NCBI GenBank assembly: GCA_002869335.1
Contig: PKTE01000072.1
Span: forward strand, 1-55,123
DNA length: 55,123 bases
Direction: 5' to 3'
DNA from: Salinivirgaceae bacterium
GTDB lineage: Bacteria; Bacteroidota; Bacteroidia; Bacteroidales; Salinivirgaceae
In this document: positions 10,068 to 19,030 of the stretch, one piece after another
How positions within the stretch are numbered: the stretch's first letter is position 1
Layout of the letters: each line of letters opens with the position of its first letter
Notes under the pieces: model-generated
What the model was told of the DNA's origin: nothing
The model's input: only the letters and a program-made list of their open reading frames with translations
Databases searched by the model: none
Translations under genes and position numbers: made by a program

Positions 10068-10212
10068 AACAAAAGGTTATTTTAAGTGCATTAAATTTCT
10101 TTGGCGTTCTTGTAAGGAATTTGTAATTTGCCGCATCATTTCCGGATCACATTATGAGCAAGACTCATATTCCGTTGAAATACAATTGATTTTCTAACTA
10201 AACTTTTGAATT

Positions 10213-10719
10213 ATGAAGAGGATTTTAATTCTTTTTACTGGTATTGTATTGTCTTTTCAGTTGTTTTCGCAAGGAACGCTTATGCTTGTAGGTGGTGGAA
10301 CTGAACGCACTGGAGAAGATGCATGGAATTTTGAGCCCTATCGAAAAGCAGTGGCATATTCCACTAATAAAAGAGTAGCCATTATTGCCTGGGGAGCAGA
10401 ATCAGATAGTTGGTTACGCGACTATTTTACTGGAACTTGTAATGCAAATACAGCCAAACATTTTGATTTTAGCATCATTGATCCTTCAGACTACAATACT
10501 ATGTATGATTCGCTCATGACTTATGATATGTATTTTTTCAAAGGAGGTGATCAAAATGATTATTACAGCAACTTTAAAAATACTGTTATTGCAGATGCGA
10601 TTACTGATAAATATAATGAGGGAGGAGTAATTTCAGGAACCTCTGCGGGTATGGCTATTTTATCTTCAGTGATGTACACTGCTTCCAACGGTACGGTTTA
10701 TCCCTATGAAGCTATCTAA
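10213..10719 (+). CDS. Secreted cyanophycinase-like S51 peptidase, N-terminal part (cut by in-frame TAA)
   Basis: The 168 residues start with a signal peptide (ILILFTGIVLSFQLFSQ) and continue as the N-terminal half of a peptidase S51/cyanophycinase domain. Seen are the opening strand TLMLVGGG, the motif FKGGDQND (Gln at 114) and the nucleophile motif SGTSAGMAI (Ser at 144). A TAA codon at 10717-10719 ends the frame. The same frame continues without a gap as NYENTY and then the ORF at 10738, which carries the catalytic histidine region. Alone this fragment lacks the His motif and should be inactive. It is the 5' part of one disrupted gene unless the stop is a sequencing error or is read through. 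Family role: hydrolysis of beta-linked aspartyl peptides, classically cyanophycin to beta-Asp-Arg. Confidence 0.75.
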   Translation: MKRILILFTGIVLSFQLFSQGTLMLVGGGTERTGEDAWNFEPYRKAVAYSTNKRVAIIAWGAESDSWLRDYFTGTCNANTAKHFDFSIIDPSDYNTMYDSLMTYDMYFFKGGDQNDYYSNFKNTVIADAITDKYNEGGVISGTSAGMAILSSVMYTASNGTVYPYEAI

Positions 10720-10737
10720 AATTATGAGAATACATAT

Positions 10738-12171
10738 ATGACATTGGCTGACGATTTTGTAGACCTGGCCCCCGGATGGTTATTTGATACGCATTTTGCT
10801 GAGCGTGGTCGATTTCCGCGTTTGGTTGGACTCATTACAAACTGGTATTACAATCATACAGAGCAGTTAACTGGACTTGGTGTAGACGATGTCACGGCTA
10901 TGATTATTAGAAACGATTCTGTTTATGCATATGGAACTGGCGCCGGTAACTTTTTTGATATTCAAAATACCGTTTTTGATCAGAATGAAACCATGGTTGT
11001 GGCTGAAAATATAAAAGTTACCAATATTTTGAATGGTTGTACATATGATCTTTCAACAGGAAATATTGAAGGTTTAACACAAGTTTCAAGCCCGGCAATT
11101 ACAGAAGAAAATCACACTTATACACTACTTTTAGGTGGGGGCATTTATTCAACTTATCATTCACAAATGATGGAAACATTGGTAAACGAGTGTGGAAACA
11201 TTAGCGATAATGTTCTATTCATAACCGGTGCTTCTTCAACCAATGCAGCAGGACTTGTGAATTCTGTGGAATCAGCTTCTACAGGAACGGTTTATGAATT
11301 TGAAGGTATAGCTGCTAATGCTAATTCCAGTGAACTTGCAGATGCTATTGCCGCTGCTTCAAAATTCGTATTTGTAGATAATGAATATGACACTTTTATG
11401 GATTTTATGAATAATACTGCTAGCGGATATAGGTTATTGCTTAAAATGAAAGATCCGGCATCAACCAGTGCTTTTGTTGGAGATAATAGTCGGTTTGTTG
11501 GGGCAAGTGTTATCAATAATTATGAAACTGCTGCGGCCTCATATTATGCTGAGCTTACCTTTGATCCGGGTTTGTCTTTATTGGAAACAACTGTTGTAAT
11601 GCCTAAATCATTTATGAACAGTGATATGTATGAAAATTCTACAACAGGAGTACCTTATGCCATGCTACAGGATGGATTAACTTATGGTATATGGTTAAAT
11701 AAAAAGAACTATGCTAAGTATTTTGTGGATAATGATGGGGTAAAACTTATTCCTTTTGGCGATTCTCCAGTAATGATAATGAAAAACGAAGGAACCAATT
11801 ATGATTTTTCGGTTACAGGAAGTACCGCCAATCATGATCCAAGGATGGTTGCCGGATTCGAAGAGATGACATTAAATGTTTTAAATAGTACAAAAAGCTT
11901 TGTGATGGGTACAAATCCTGGTGTTGGAATCTCAGGCTATTTGAAAGATTCCGAATTTACAGTTTACCCAAATCCAGCATCAAATATTGTATATTGTGAG
12001 TCGGAAGAAAATTCTTTATTGGAAATTTACAGTATTGATGGTAAATTGCTTAAACGTTTTGGTGGACAAAAACGTTATGAGGTAAACATTGCTGATTTTG
12101 ATTCCGGTATTTATTTATTTAAATCAACAGTTAATTCAAATTCTGTGATACGAAAAGTAACGGTTCAATAA
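10738..12171 (+). CDS. Cyanophycinase-like S51 peptidase, C-terminal part with T9SS sorting domain
   Basis: This is the in-frame continuation of the gene at 10213. Its ATG is an internal methionine, so the annotated start is nominal. It opens with the conserved S51 motif FDTHFAERGRFPRL (catalytic His at residue 19) and VDDVTAMIIRNDSVYAYGTG, completing the catalytic domain. From about residue 125 a second, related domain begins (TYTLLLGGGIYS, KFVFVDNEYDTF, VGDNSRFVGASVINN) that mirrors S51 but lacks GGDQ and GTSAG, so it looks like a degenerate duplicate. The last about 75 residues (FTVYPNPASNIVY to DSGIYLFKS and VIRKVTVQ) are a T9SS sorting domain, so the intact protein would be surface-bound or released. 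iadA starts 11 bases downstream, implying one operon. Confidence 0.75.
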   Translation: MTLADDFVDLAPGWLFDTHFAERGRFPRLVGLITNWYYNHTEQLTGLGVDDVTAMIIRNDSVYAYGTGAGNFFDIQNTVFDQNETMVVAENIKVTNILNGCTYDLSTGNIEGLTQVSSPAITEENHTYTLLLGGGIYSTYHSQMMETLVNECGNISDNVLFITGASSTNAAGLVNSVESASTGTVYEFEGIAANANSSELADAIAAASKFVFVDNEYDTFMDFMNNTASGYRLLLKMKDPASTSAFVGDNSRFVGASVINNYETAAASYYAELTFDPGLSLLETTVVMPKSFMNSDMYENSTTGVPYAMLQDGLTYGIWLNKKNYAKYFVDNDGVKLIPFGDSPVMIMKNEGTNYDFSVTGSTANHDPRMVAGFEEMTLNVLNSTKSFVMGTNPGVGISGYLKDSEFTVYPNPASNIVYCESEENSLLEIYSIDGKLLKRFGGQKRYEVNIADFDSGIYLFKSTVNSNSVIRKVTVQ

Positions 12172-12182
12172 ATTATAATAAC

Positions 12183-13340
12183 ATGATGATACTGATTAAA
12201 AATGCCGAAATATATGCTCCAAAACCAATGGAAAAAAAGGATGTGTTGGTTGCAGGAGGTAAAATTATATCGATACAAGATAAAATAGATGTTGGAAACC
12301 TGGAATTAGAGGTGATAGATGGAAGTGGTTTGAAGCTTACACCCGGGTTTATTGATGCCCATGTGCATATTGCAGGTGCGGGCGGCGAAGGTGGTCCGGC
12401 AACACGTACACCCGAAATTCCTTTGTCGCAACTATTGGAAGCCGGGGTAACTACTGTAATAGGCTGTCTTGGAACTGATGGCATGACTCGCAGTGTGGAG
12501 AGCGTATTAATGAAAGTCAAAGCGCTCCGTGACGAGGGAATGTCGGCATGGATGTACAGCGGTTCTTATCAAGTACCCACACCAACCATTACGGGTGAGG
12601 TGGGTTCGGATGTGGCTATGATTGAGGAGGTTATTGGTATTGGAGAGATTGCATTGTCAGATCATCGTTCTTCAACACCAACAACTGCAGAGCTAATTCG
12701 CCTGGTTGAACATGCGCGGGTAGGAGGTATGTTAGGCGGAAAAGCAGGTATTGTGAATATTCATATGGGGGACGCTAAAAATCCTTTCCAACCAATTTAT
12801 GATGCATTGGCTCAAAGCGAATTGCCAATCAAACAATTCTATCCAACGCATTGTAATCGAAACAATTATATTTTTGAAGATGCAAAAGAATACGGCAAAA
12901 AGGGGTGGGTAGATATTACCACAAGTAGTTATCCTTATTTTAAGGAATATGAGATAAAACCTTCTAAAGCCCTGGCAGAGTTTTTAAAGGCCGGAGTTCC
13001 TGAAGATCATATCACTTTTACTTCAGATGCCAATGGTTCTTTACCTGGTTTTGATGAAACCGGAAATTTGGTGAAAGTTGAAAAAGGATTACCAATGGCA
13101 AATCTCACAGAGCTACGTGATGCTGTTTTGGTAGAAAAAGTACCTTTTGAAACTTCCCTAAAAGTGCTTACTTCTAACCCTGCTGCTGCATTGAAATTGA
13201 AGCAAAAGGGAAATATTTTTGAAGGAGCAGACGCTGATTTATTGTTAATGAACGACAACCTGGAAATTCAGCACGTAATTGCCAAAGGCAAGCAGGTTAT
13301 GAAAGATGGAAAGCTTTTGGTTAAGGGAAGCTATGAATAA
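12183..13340 (+). CDS. iadA: Isoaspartyl (beta-aspartyl) dipeptidase
   Basis: This cytoplasmic amidohydrolase, which has no signal peptide, cleaves beta-aspartyl dipeptides, including in principle the beta-Asp-Arg released from cyanophycin. The 385-residue length and sequence match E. coli IadA along the chain: metal-binding HVH in PGFIDAHVHIAGAGGEGGP (residues 60 and 62), ALSDHRSS, GGMLGGKAG and NIHMGD, PTHCNRN, and FTSDANGS with the catalytic Asp. The position of the carboxylated metal-bridging lysine in E. coli (K-C-A-I-S-D) reads E-I-A-L-S-D here, so glutamate 155 probably bridges the metals. As I recall, a similar Glu enzyme is known from Colwellia. It sits 11 bases after the cyanophycinase-like gene and is followed by a bidirectional terminator. 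Confidence 0.93.
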   Translation: MMILIKNAEIYAPKPMEKKDVLVAGGKIISIQDKIDVGNLELEVIDGSGLKLTPGFIDAHVHIAGAGGEGGPATRTPEIPLSQLLEAGVTTVIGCLGTDGMTRSVESVLMKVKALRDEGMSAWMYSGSYQVPTPTITGEVGSDVAMIEEVIGIGEIALSDHRSSTPTTAELIRLVEHARVGGMLGGKAGIVNIHMGDAKNPFQPIYDALAQSELPIKQFYPTHCNRNNYIFEDAKEYGKKGWVDITTSSYPYFKEYEIKPSKALAEFLKAGVPEDHITFTSDANGSLPGFDETGNLVKVEKGLPMANLTELRDAVLVEKVPFETSLKVLTSNPAAALKLKQKGNIFEGADADLLLMNDNLEIQHVIAKGKQVMKDGKLLVKGSYE

Positions 13341-13365
13341 AATATTTAAATCATCAATAAAAAAC

Positions 13366-13390
13366 AAAGCCCGACAATTTGCCGGGCTTT
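13366..13390. terminator. Bidirectional terminator between iadA and susD
   Basis: A perfect 8-bp inverted repeat AAAGCCCG / CGGGCTTT with a 9-base loop lies between convergent genes and ends in a T-run on each strand. It can serve both iadA (+) and the SusC/SusD operon (-). Confidence 0.8.
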
Positions 13391-13411
13391 AACATATCTC
13401 TAAAAATTATT

Positions 13412-14782
13412 TTATTCTTCATCCCACCATACACGTGCTTGCATATTTACACCTGTTGATGGCACGTTTCCTCCATTCAGTTCCATTTCATTTTGTGGGT
13501 ATGGATATCTTCTTGGAATTTCACCGTTAGGATTTTGTGCTGAAGTTCCGTTAGGATTTGGTATTAAAGCCGGATAACCTGTTCTTCTGAAATCTGACCA
13601 CTGTTCAACTTGTCCAAACATGCTAATGTATTTTTGCATCATAATTGTTTCCAGGTCAGCTTCGTAATTTCCAGTTAGCGTTATATGGGAAACATAACTT
13701 GAAATACTATCAGTCGTTAACTGGTCGTCGAATGGAGCAACTTCAGTTAAGAAAGCCTCCACAGCTTCACGAAGAGCAGTTTGAATCAGCGGATCAGTAG
13801 TATTTGTTCTCAATCTGGCTTCTGCTTCAATAAACTTAACCTCCCAAGGGGTTACAAAATATGCTTTTGCATTTAAATCACTTAAATATGGCCCTGTGTC
13901 AGCCGAGCCTAACTGAGTTTTAGTGATTCCATCTTTTGATGGATGACTTGCAACAAGCGTTTTGAAATAATCATTGATGACTAAATCTGTATTGTTTTTA
14001 CCTATGTTATAAGGACTCTTATCGGCCTCGTCATAACCGTACTCGTAAGCCAATGGCATATCGGTGTAATCATAAGAGTTTTGAACTGCATTTAATGTTT
14101 GTTGTAACGGATCGAAGCCAACTTCTGCTGATTTATTTACCACATGCAAAGAGTAACGCGCTATAAGACCATAGGCAGCTTTTTTCCATAAGGTAACGTT
14201 TCCTCCATAAAGGATGTCGTAATCAGATGCATCCATGGTAGATTCTTTGTCAAGATTTGCTATTCCATCATTTAATAATTCAAAAATATCCTCATAAATG
14301 TCACTTTGAGCGTCATAAGTAGGAGTTAGTGCTAATGATCCTTGTAGTGCCGTTGAATATGGTACATCTCCCCAATTGTCGGTTACGGTACCCAATGTCC
14401 AGGCCATCATAATTTGTGCAATACCTGTGTAGTGATAAGCACCCGCTGATTCTGATTTTTCAATAATATCTTTAATTTGAACCAGAGCATTTACGTAGTA
14501 ATCATACCAAATGTCTTCCACATAAAAGCTATTATCTACAAAATATTCAGCATAGGGTGAATATTGTGTGTTATTGTTGGGTTCAAAATATTGAAGAAAA
14601 ATACCAACTGTTGCTGAATTTTCATTCATTAGTGCATTAGCCATAGAAGCTTGAGCTGGCGGTAGAAGTACTGTAACTGGAGCTTCTATTACTGCGTTTG
14701 GGTTCTCATTTACTTCCTGTAAATTACAGGAGAATGTAATAAGAAGTGTAATTATCGTAATTAGTTTTATAAAGTGTTTCAT
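13412..14782 (-). CDS. SusD-like outer-membrane substrate-binding lipoprotein
   Basis: The lipoprotein signal LITIITLLITFSCN (Cys about 19) is followed by the NENPNAV start typical of the SusD_2 type of SusD/RagB proteins. The body is alpha-helical and TPR-like (YDYYVNALVQIKDIIE, MMAWTLGTVTDNWGDVPYS), with the late conserved stretch EQWSDFRRTGYPAL and PRRYPYPQNE near the C-terminus. SusD proteins cap the SusC barrel and capture substrate at the cell surface. Its start is 13 bases after the SusC stop, so the two form an operon. Many SusD_2 pairs handle peptides or non-glycan substrates, which fits the flanking aspartyl-peptidase genes, but specificity cannot be read directly. Confidence 0.93.
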   Translation of the reverse strand: MKHFIKLITIITLLITFSCNLQEVNENPNAVIEAPVTVLLPPAQASMANALMNENSATVGIFLQYFEPNNNTQYSPYAEYFVDNSFYVEDIWYDYYVNALVQIKDIIEKSESAGAYHYTGIAQIMMAWTLGTVTDNWGDVPYSTALQGSLALTPTYDAQSDIYEDIFELLNDGIANLDKESTMDASDYDILYGGNVTLWKKAAYGLIARYSLHVVNKSAEVGFDPLQQTLNAVQNSYDYTDMPLAYEYGYDEADKSPYNIGKNNTDLVINDYFKTLVASHPSKDGITKTQLGSADTGPYLSDLNAKAYFVTPWEVKFIEAEARLRTNTTDPLIQTALREAVEAFLTEVAPFDDQLTTDSISSYVSHITLTGNYEADLETIMMQKYISMFGQVEQWSDFRRTGYPALIPNPNGTSAQNPNGEIPRRYPYPQNEMELNGGNVPSTGVNMQARVWWDEE

Positions 14783-14795
14783 AGTAGTTCCGTTT

Positions 14796-17700
14796 TTAGA
14801 AGTTCATTTTAATAGTAAATGAATATGACCTCACGCTTGGCATATTGAAATAATCACGTCCCATACTGTTTGAAACGCCCGAAAGGTTGGTTTCCGGATC
14901 AATACCTTTGTAGTTTGTAAAGAGTAAAAGATTATTTCCAGATACTCCAAGTGAAAGTCCTTTAATAGGCAACTTTTCAATTGTTTTAGCAGGGAAGTCA
15001 TATGTTAGACTAAGTGTGCGTAATCTAAGCCAGGAAGCATCTTCGATGGCATCTTCACTTACTCCTACAAGTCCATAGCTTTGGTAATAATCCCCCCATT
15101 TAACAGGAGTCGAGTTTTCAATCCATTCTTCATTTACATCGTCCCAAACAACACCATTGAATGTTACTTCTTCGTCTCTGTTTTCAGTATCGGCATGTGT
15201 TCCAAGGCTTCTCATCACATTTGCAGTACCGTTATACACATCGCCTTTATATTTTATATCGAATAAAAAGTCAAGCGTCCAGCCTTTGTAGGTAAAGGTA
15301 TTGGTAATACCCATTGTCCAATTTGGGTTGGGGTTACCGACAATTCCACTTACACTATCAACTTCTGGTAATCCATCGGCTCCTATCACTCTCCGTCCAT
15401 CTTCGGTTCTCATCCAACGTGTACCATATAAAATTCCGTATTCTTCACCTCCGATAAATACACTCTTTGTAGAGGCAACACCTGCATTATCAGCTACTTC
15501 AAGAAAATCTATATCTTTAACCACATTTTTGTTTTTTGCAAAATTTACTCCGACTTCCCATTTGAAATCATTTTTTTCTACAGGGGTTCCAGTTACAAGA
15601 AGCTCAATTCCGTTATTAATAACTTTTCCATCAATATTCTGAAGTAATTGAGCATATCCGGTAGAGTATGCAACTGTAGCTGGTACAATTTGGTCAGTAA
15701 CATTAAAATTATAATATGTGAAATCTACATTTAATCTACCTGTGAAGAAACGCAGATCTGTACCTATTTCAATTGACCTTGTATCTTCAGGTTTTATATT
15801 ATAATTACCCATATATGAATCAATATAGTAAGATGTTAAACCGTGCGTTGTTCCGCTTGGAGTATAATAATTATAAAGGTTATAAGCTGGAGCATCCATG
15901 GCTACATGTGCATAATTGGCTCTTAATTTACCGTATGACAAGTATTTATTCTTTTCCATGCCAAATGTTTCAGTAAAAATCCATGATGCATTAACTGATG
16001 GATAAAAGAATGAACTGTTTTCTTCACTCAAAGTTGATGACCAGTCATTTCTACCTGTTGTGCTCAGGTAAAGATAATTTTTGAAATTAATCTTAGCTTC
16101 ATAATATAACCCAACAATTCTTTTTCTAGAAGTGTAATCATATTGATTGTCTACCGTTTCTACATTTGATATGTTGTAGTAGTCAGGGATTATGAAATTT
16201 GTTCCTTCCATTGTAGTACTGTAATATCTTGTGGCTTTATAGTTATGACCTGCCAATACAACTATCTTCCAATCGTCGTTTAATTGTTTTTCATAATTAA
16301 ATAGTAAATCAGAGTTTATGATGCGTTCTTGAGATTGATCAACGTAAAGTACACCATCGCCATAAAAGTTTTTTGACCCATTTGACCAATATGTTAAGCC
16401 ATTATCAGTGAATTGATCGATACCTACTCGATATGTGGCTGTAAATCCATTGAATAGTTCTGCATTGAAATTTAAGCTACTCATAAAGCGGTCACTATTA
16501 AAATGAGCCTGATTTTTATTGATTGACCAGTATGGGTTGTCAGTGTCATTATACCAGGTTCGCTGTGAACCATCAGGGAACATATACGAAGCTGAATTAC
16601 CTACAGGGTCGCTCACATTGTTTGTAATGTCAAAAGAAACAGGAGATCTCATTAAACCAAACATCACGCCACTGGCATTTGAACCTCGGTTGAGTTTAAC
16701 GTTTGCAGTATTTGAATAGGACATGATTCCATTCATTTTTATTTTATCTGAGAGTTCTGTTCCTCCACTTATTTTAAATGTGGCGCGCTCAAATTCACTA
16801 TTTGGGATAATACCTTTATGATTTACGTATCCGCCTGAAGCCATATAATTTGCGACTTTTCCTGCACCACTAACGCTTACATAGTTATCTGTTTTTACAC
16901 CAGTATTGAAAAAATTAGAGACATTATCATAAGCATTTATTCTTTTTGCTCCGGCAGGAGCGTTTTCGGCAGTTACAATCGCACCATTAACATCATATGG
17001 GTTTTCAATAGATGGATCATAATAAAGCGTTGATAAAAGCGGTCCCCATGATGCTCTTTGTGCTTCTGGACCTTCATAAGTTGGAGTTCCATCAAGTGCC
17101 CAAAATCCTTGAGCATATTTATCCTGGCGTTCAGGTAGCTTATTTACATTCTCAAAAGTAACGGAAGATTTTATAGTTATATGTGTGCTTTTTTCTCCTG
17201 CTTTACCTTTTTTTGTTGTTATCATGAGTACGCCATTACCAGCTTCTATACCATATAAAGCAGAGGCAGAAGCTCCTTTTAACACACTGATTGATTCAAT
17301 ATCTTCAGGGTTTAGGTCTAAGCTTCGACTAGTTTGCCCAGTAAGCGAAGTGTTTGATGTTGAATTGCTTATGGGGATTCCGTCGACAACAATTAAAGGA
17401 TAGTTGCTACCTCTCAAAGATGAACGTCCTCGAATAGCAATGTTGGCAGCTGCACCAGGTTCACCAGAATTTTGTGTGATGCTTAATCCAGCTACACGCC
17501 CTGAAAGCTTGCTAACTAAATCTGACGATGTAGTTTTTTCTAGAGTGCTTTCATCTACATTTTGCGCAGCATAGCCAAGCTCTCGTTTTTCTCGTTTAAC
17601 ACCAATTGCCGTAACCACAACATCTTCTAACAATTGTGCATCATCAGCCATTGTAACGTTTATTGTGCTTCTGCCTTGAATTTGCTCTTCAACGGTCTTC

Positions 17701-17933
17701 ATACCTATAAAACTGAAGACCAAAACCTGGGCATCATCTTTAACCTGGATAGAATATTTACCATCAGGACCCGAAATTGTCCCTTTTGAAGGGTCCGATT
17801 TTACTATTACGGTTACTCCTGGAAGTGGCATATTAGAACCTTTTTCCGTTATTGTACCAGTAATAGTTTTTTGACTAAATGCATAGGCATTCAGTGCAAA
17901 AAATAAAATACTTAATAGTAATTTTTTGCTCAT
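14796..17933 (-). CDS. SusC-like TonB-dependent outer-membrane transporter
   Basis: The 1045 residues hold a signal peptide (LLLSILFFALNAYAFSQ), a CarboxypepD_reg domain at about 22-100 (TITGTITEKGSNMPLPGVTV), a TonB-box-like and plug region (EDVVVTAIGVKREKRELGYA, VDESTLEKTTSSDLVSKLSGRVAGL, GNGVLMITTKKG) and a 22-strand-type barrel ending MGRDYFNMPSVRSYSFTIKMNF. These are the SusC/RagA signatures. With the following SusD it would pull oligomers across the outer membrane using TonB-ExbBD energy. No sigma/anti-sigma pair, hybrid two-component regulator or glycoside hydrolase lies nearby, so the pair does not look like a polysaccharide locus. The flanking S51 peptidases and IadA suggest aspartyl peptides as cargo. 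Confidence 0.95.
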   Translation of the reverse strand: MSKKLLLSILFFALNAYAFSQKTITGTITEKGSNMPLPGVTVIVKSDPSKGTISGPDGKYSIQVKDDAQVLVFSFIGMKTVEEQIQGRSTINVTMADDAQLLEDVVVTAIGVKREKRELGYAAQNVDESTLEKTTSSDLVSKLSGRVAGLSITQNSGEPGAAANIAIRGRSSLRGSNYPLIVVDGIPISNSTSNTSLTGQTSRSLDLNPEDIESISVLKGASASALYGIEAGNGVLMITTKKGKAGEKSTHITIKSSVTFENVNKLPERQDKYAQGFWALDGTPTYEGPEAQRASWGPLLSTLYYDPSIENPYDVNGAIVTAENAPAGAKRINAYDNVSNFFNTGVKTDNYVSVSGAGKVANYMASGGYVNHKGIIPNSEFERATFKISGGTELSDKIKMNGIMSYSNTANVKLNRGSNASGVMFGLMRSPVSFDITNNVSDPVGNSASYMFPDGSQRTWYNDTDNPYWSINKNQAHFNSDRFMSSLNFNAELFNGFTATYRVGIDQFTDNGLTYWSNGSKNFYGDGVLYVDQSQERIINSDLLFNYEKQLNDDWKIVVLAGHNYKATRYYSTTMEGTNFIIPDYYNISNVETVDNQYDYTSRKRIVGLYYEAKINFKNYLYLSTTGRNDWSSTLSEENSSFFYPSVNASWIFTETFGMEKNKYLSYGKLRANYAHVAMDAPAYNLYNYYTPSGTTHGLTSYYIDSYMGNYNIKPEDTRSIEIGTDLRFFTGRLNVDFTYYNFNVTDQIVPATVAYSTGYAQLLQNIDGKVINNGIELLVTGTPVEKNDFKWEVGVNFAKNKNVVKDIDFLEVADNAGVASTKSVFIGGEEYGILYGTRWMRTEDGRRVIGADGLPEVDSVSGIVGNPNPNWTMGITNTFTYKGWTLDFLFDIKYKGDVYNGTANVMRSLGTHADTENRDEEVTFNGVVWDDVNEEWIENSTPVKWGDYYQSYGLVGVSEDAIEDASWLRLRTLSLTYDFPAKTIEKLPIKGLSLGVSGNNLLLFTNYKGIDPETNLSGVSNSMGRDYFNMPSVRSYSFTIKMNF

Positions 17934-17999
17934 ACAAATAAATTTTGTGGTTGTGAAAAAGTATCAGAAAGCATAAAGGTAAAGAAAATGTTAAAATTC

Positions 18000-18033
18000 C
18001 AAATAGTTTAGTTAAAAAATTAATGTGCACAAA
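18000..18033 (-). promoter_or_regulatory. Possible promoter of the susC-susD operon
   Basis: On the minus strand TTTG (18030-18033) and ACTATTTG (18000-18007) are 22 bases apart, a near match to TTTG-N-TAnnTTTG. They lie about 66 bases upstream of the susC start. The palindrome TGTGCACA (18024-18031) overlaps the upstream box and could be an operator. Confidence 0.35.
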
Positions 18034-18078
18034 AAAGGTTATAACGTTTTTTTGGTATATGAAAAAAATCTTTTTACC

Positions 18079-18108
18079 TTTCGTTATTATTTGCGAAAGC
18101 AAACGAAA
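18079..18108. promoter_or_regulatory. Inverted repeat in the susC / adhesin divergent region
   Basis: TTTCGT...TTGC-GAAA-GCAA-ACGAAA forms a two-part stem capped by a GNRA-type tetraloop, 33 bases before the ATG of the following gene. It could be a leader hairpin or an operator shared by the divergent transcripts. No T-run follows, so it is not a terminator. Confidence 0.3.
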
Positions 18109-18140
18109 TCATTTTATTTTTTTAATTAAATTTTTGTCCT

Positions 18141-19004
18141 ATGAAGAAATCGATTTTTACAATTATCGGTCTCCTCGTTGTGTTCGTACTTAACGCACAG
18201 GTGACTAGTTATGAGCAGGATTTTGAAGTAAATCCTTTGTTAATGCCAACTGAAATCACATTGATAAATGTTGACGGAATGCAGCCAGATCCAACACAGA
18301 GTGCAGGTTATGCTGATAGTGCCTGGATTATTGGTACGAGTGCTACTTTTGGCTCTCAAATAGCTAAAGCAAATTCATGGCACGTAGATGAGGTTGGTGA
18401 TGCTGATGATTGGATGATGATGCCTACTTTTTCAATTACGTCTGATCAAGCTACTGTTTCATGGGATGCAATGTCATTGACATCTTCTGGAAACTATCCA
18501 GATGATTATATGGTAATTGCAGTTGAAGCTCCAGCTGAAGCGCCTGCTGATACTGTTGATTATGTATTGACAAATGGTACTATTTTGCAGCAAGTTACAG
18601 CTGAGGCTTATGAGGCTCCTGTACATTATGAAATTTTACTTTCAGATCATAGCTTTGCTGCTGGTCAGGATATTTGGGTAATTTTTCGTTTAACTACTCC
18701 TGCTCCGGGTGGAAGTGAATTGGGTATTGATAATATTATGCTTAGTAATGGTACTGGTATTAATACTTCTGTTGAGAGATTAACCGGTCTGTATCCCAAC
18801 CCTGTAACTGACGGATTTGTTACTATTGATGTTCCTGCCAATAAAGCTAAGGTTCATATCTTTGATTTAACTGGTAAATTAATTCAGGAAAGTGAATTGA
18901 ATGGTTCAAATGTATTGAATGTACAAGATGTAATTTCTGGAGCTTATATTGTGAAAGTAACTGCTCAGAATAAAGTTTACACCACAAGAATGATTGTTGA
19001 GTAA
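18141..19004 (+). CDS. T9SS-secreted cleaved-adhesin (choice-of-anchor J) domain protein
   Basis: The 287-residue protein has a signal peptide (FTIIGLLVVFVLNAQ) and then a jelly-roll of the cleaved-adhesin/choice-of-anchor J type (residues about 20-205: YEQDFE start, WMMMPTFSI, YPDDYMVIAVE, QDIWVIFRL, ELGIDNIML). A type A T9SS sorting domain follows (GLYPNPVTDGFVTID to ISGAYIVKVTAQNK and TTRMIVE). Such modules usually bind ligands or are attached to gingipain-like peptidases; here the module stands alone. It is divergent from susC and convergent with the second S51 peptidase gene. A surface-exposed binding protein for the locus substrate is a reasonable inference, not a demonstrated role. Confidence 0.85.
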   Translation: MKKSIFTIIGLLVVFVLNAQVTSYEQDFEVNPLLMPTEITLINVDGMQPDPTQSAGYADSAWIIGTSATFGSQIAKANSWHVDEVGDADDWMMMPTFSITSDQATVSWDAMSLTSSGNYPDDYMVIAVEAPAEAPADTVDYVLTNGTILQQVTAEAYEAPVHYEILLSDHSFAAGQDIWVIFRLTTPAPGGSELGIDNIMLSNGTGINTSVERLTGLYPNPVTDGFVTIDVPANKAKVHIFDLTGKLIQESELNGSNVLNVQDVISGAYIVKVTAQNKVYTTRMIVE

Positions 19005-19030
19005 ATCAACTATTATATAATTAGTAATAA

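Noticed and set aside
10717-10719. Programmed stop-codon readthrough or selenocysteine/pyrrolysine decoding at the TAA
   Set aside because: TAA is not a known recoding codon, and no structured element is visible after it; a nonsense mutation or base error is simpler.
13412-17933. Polysaccharide utilization locus
   Set aside because: The SusCD pair has no glycoside hydrolase, lyase, sulfatase or glycan regulator nearby; the flanking enzymes are aspartyl-peptidases.
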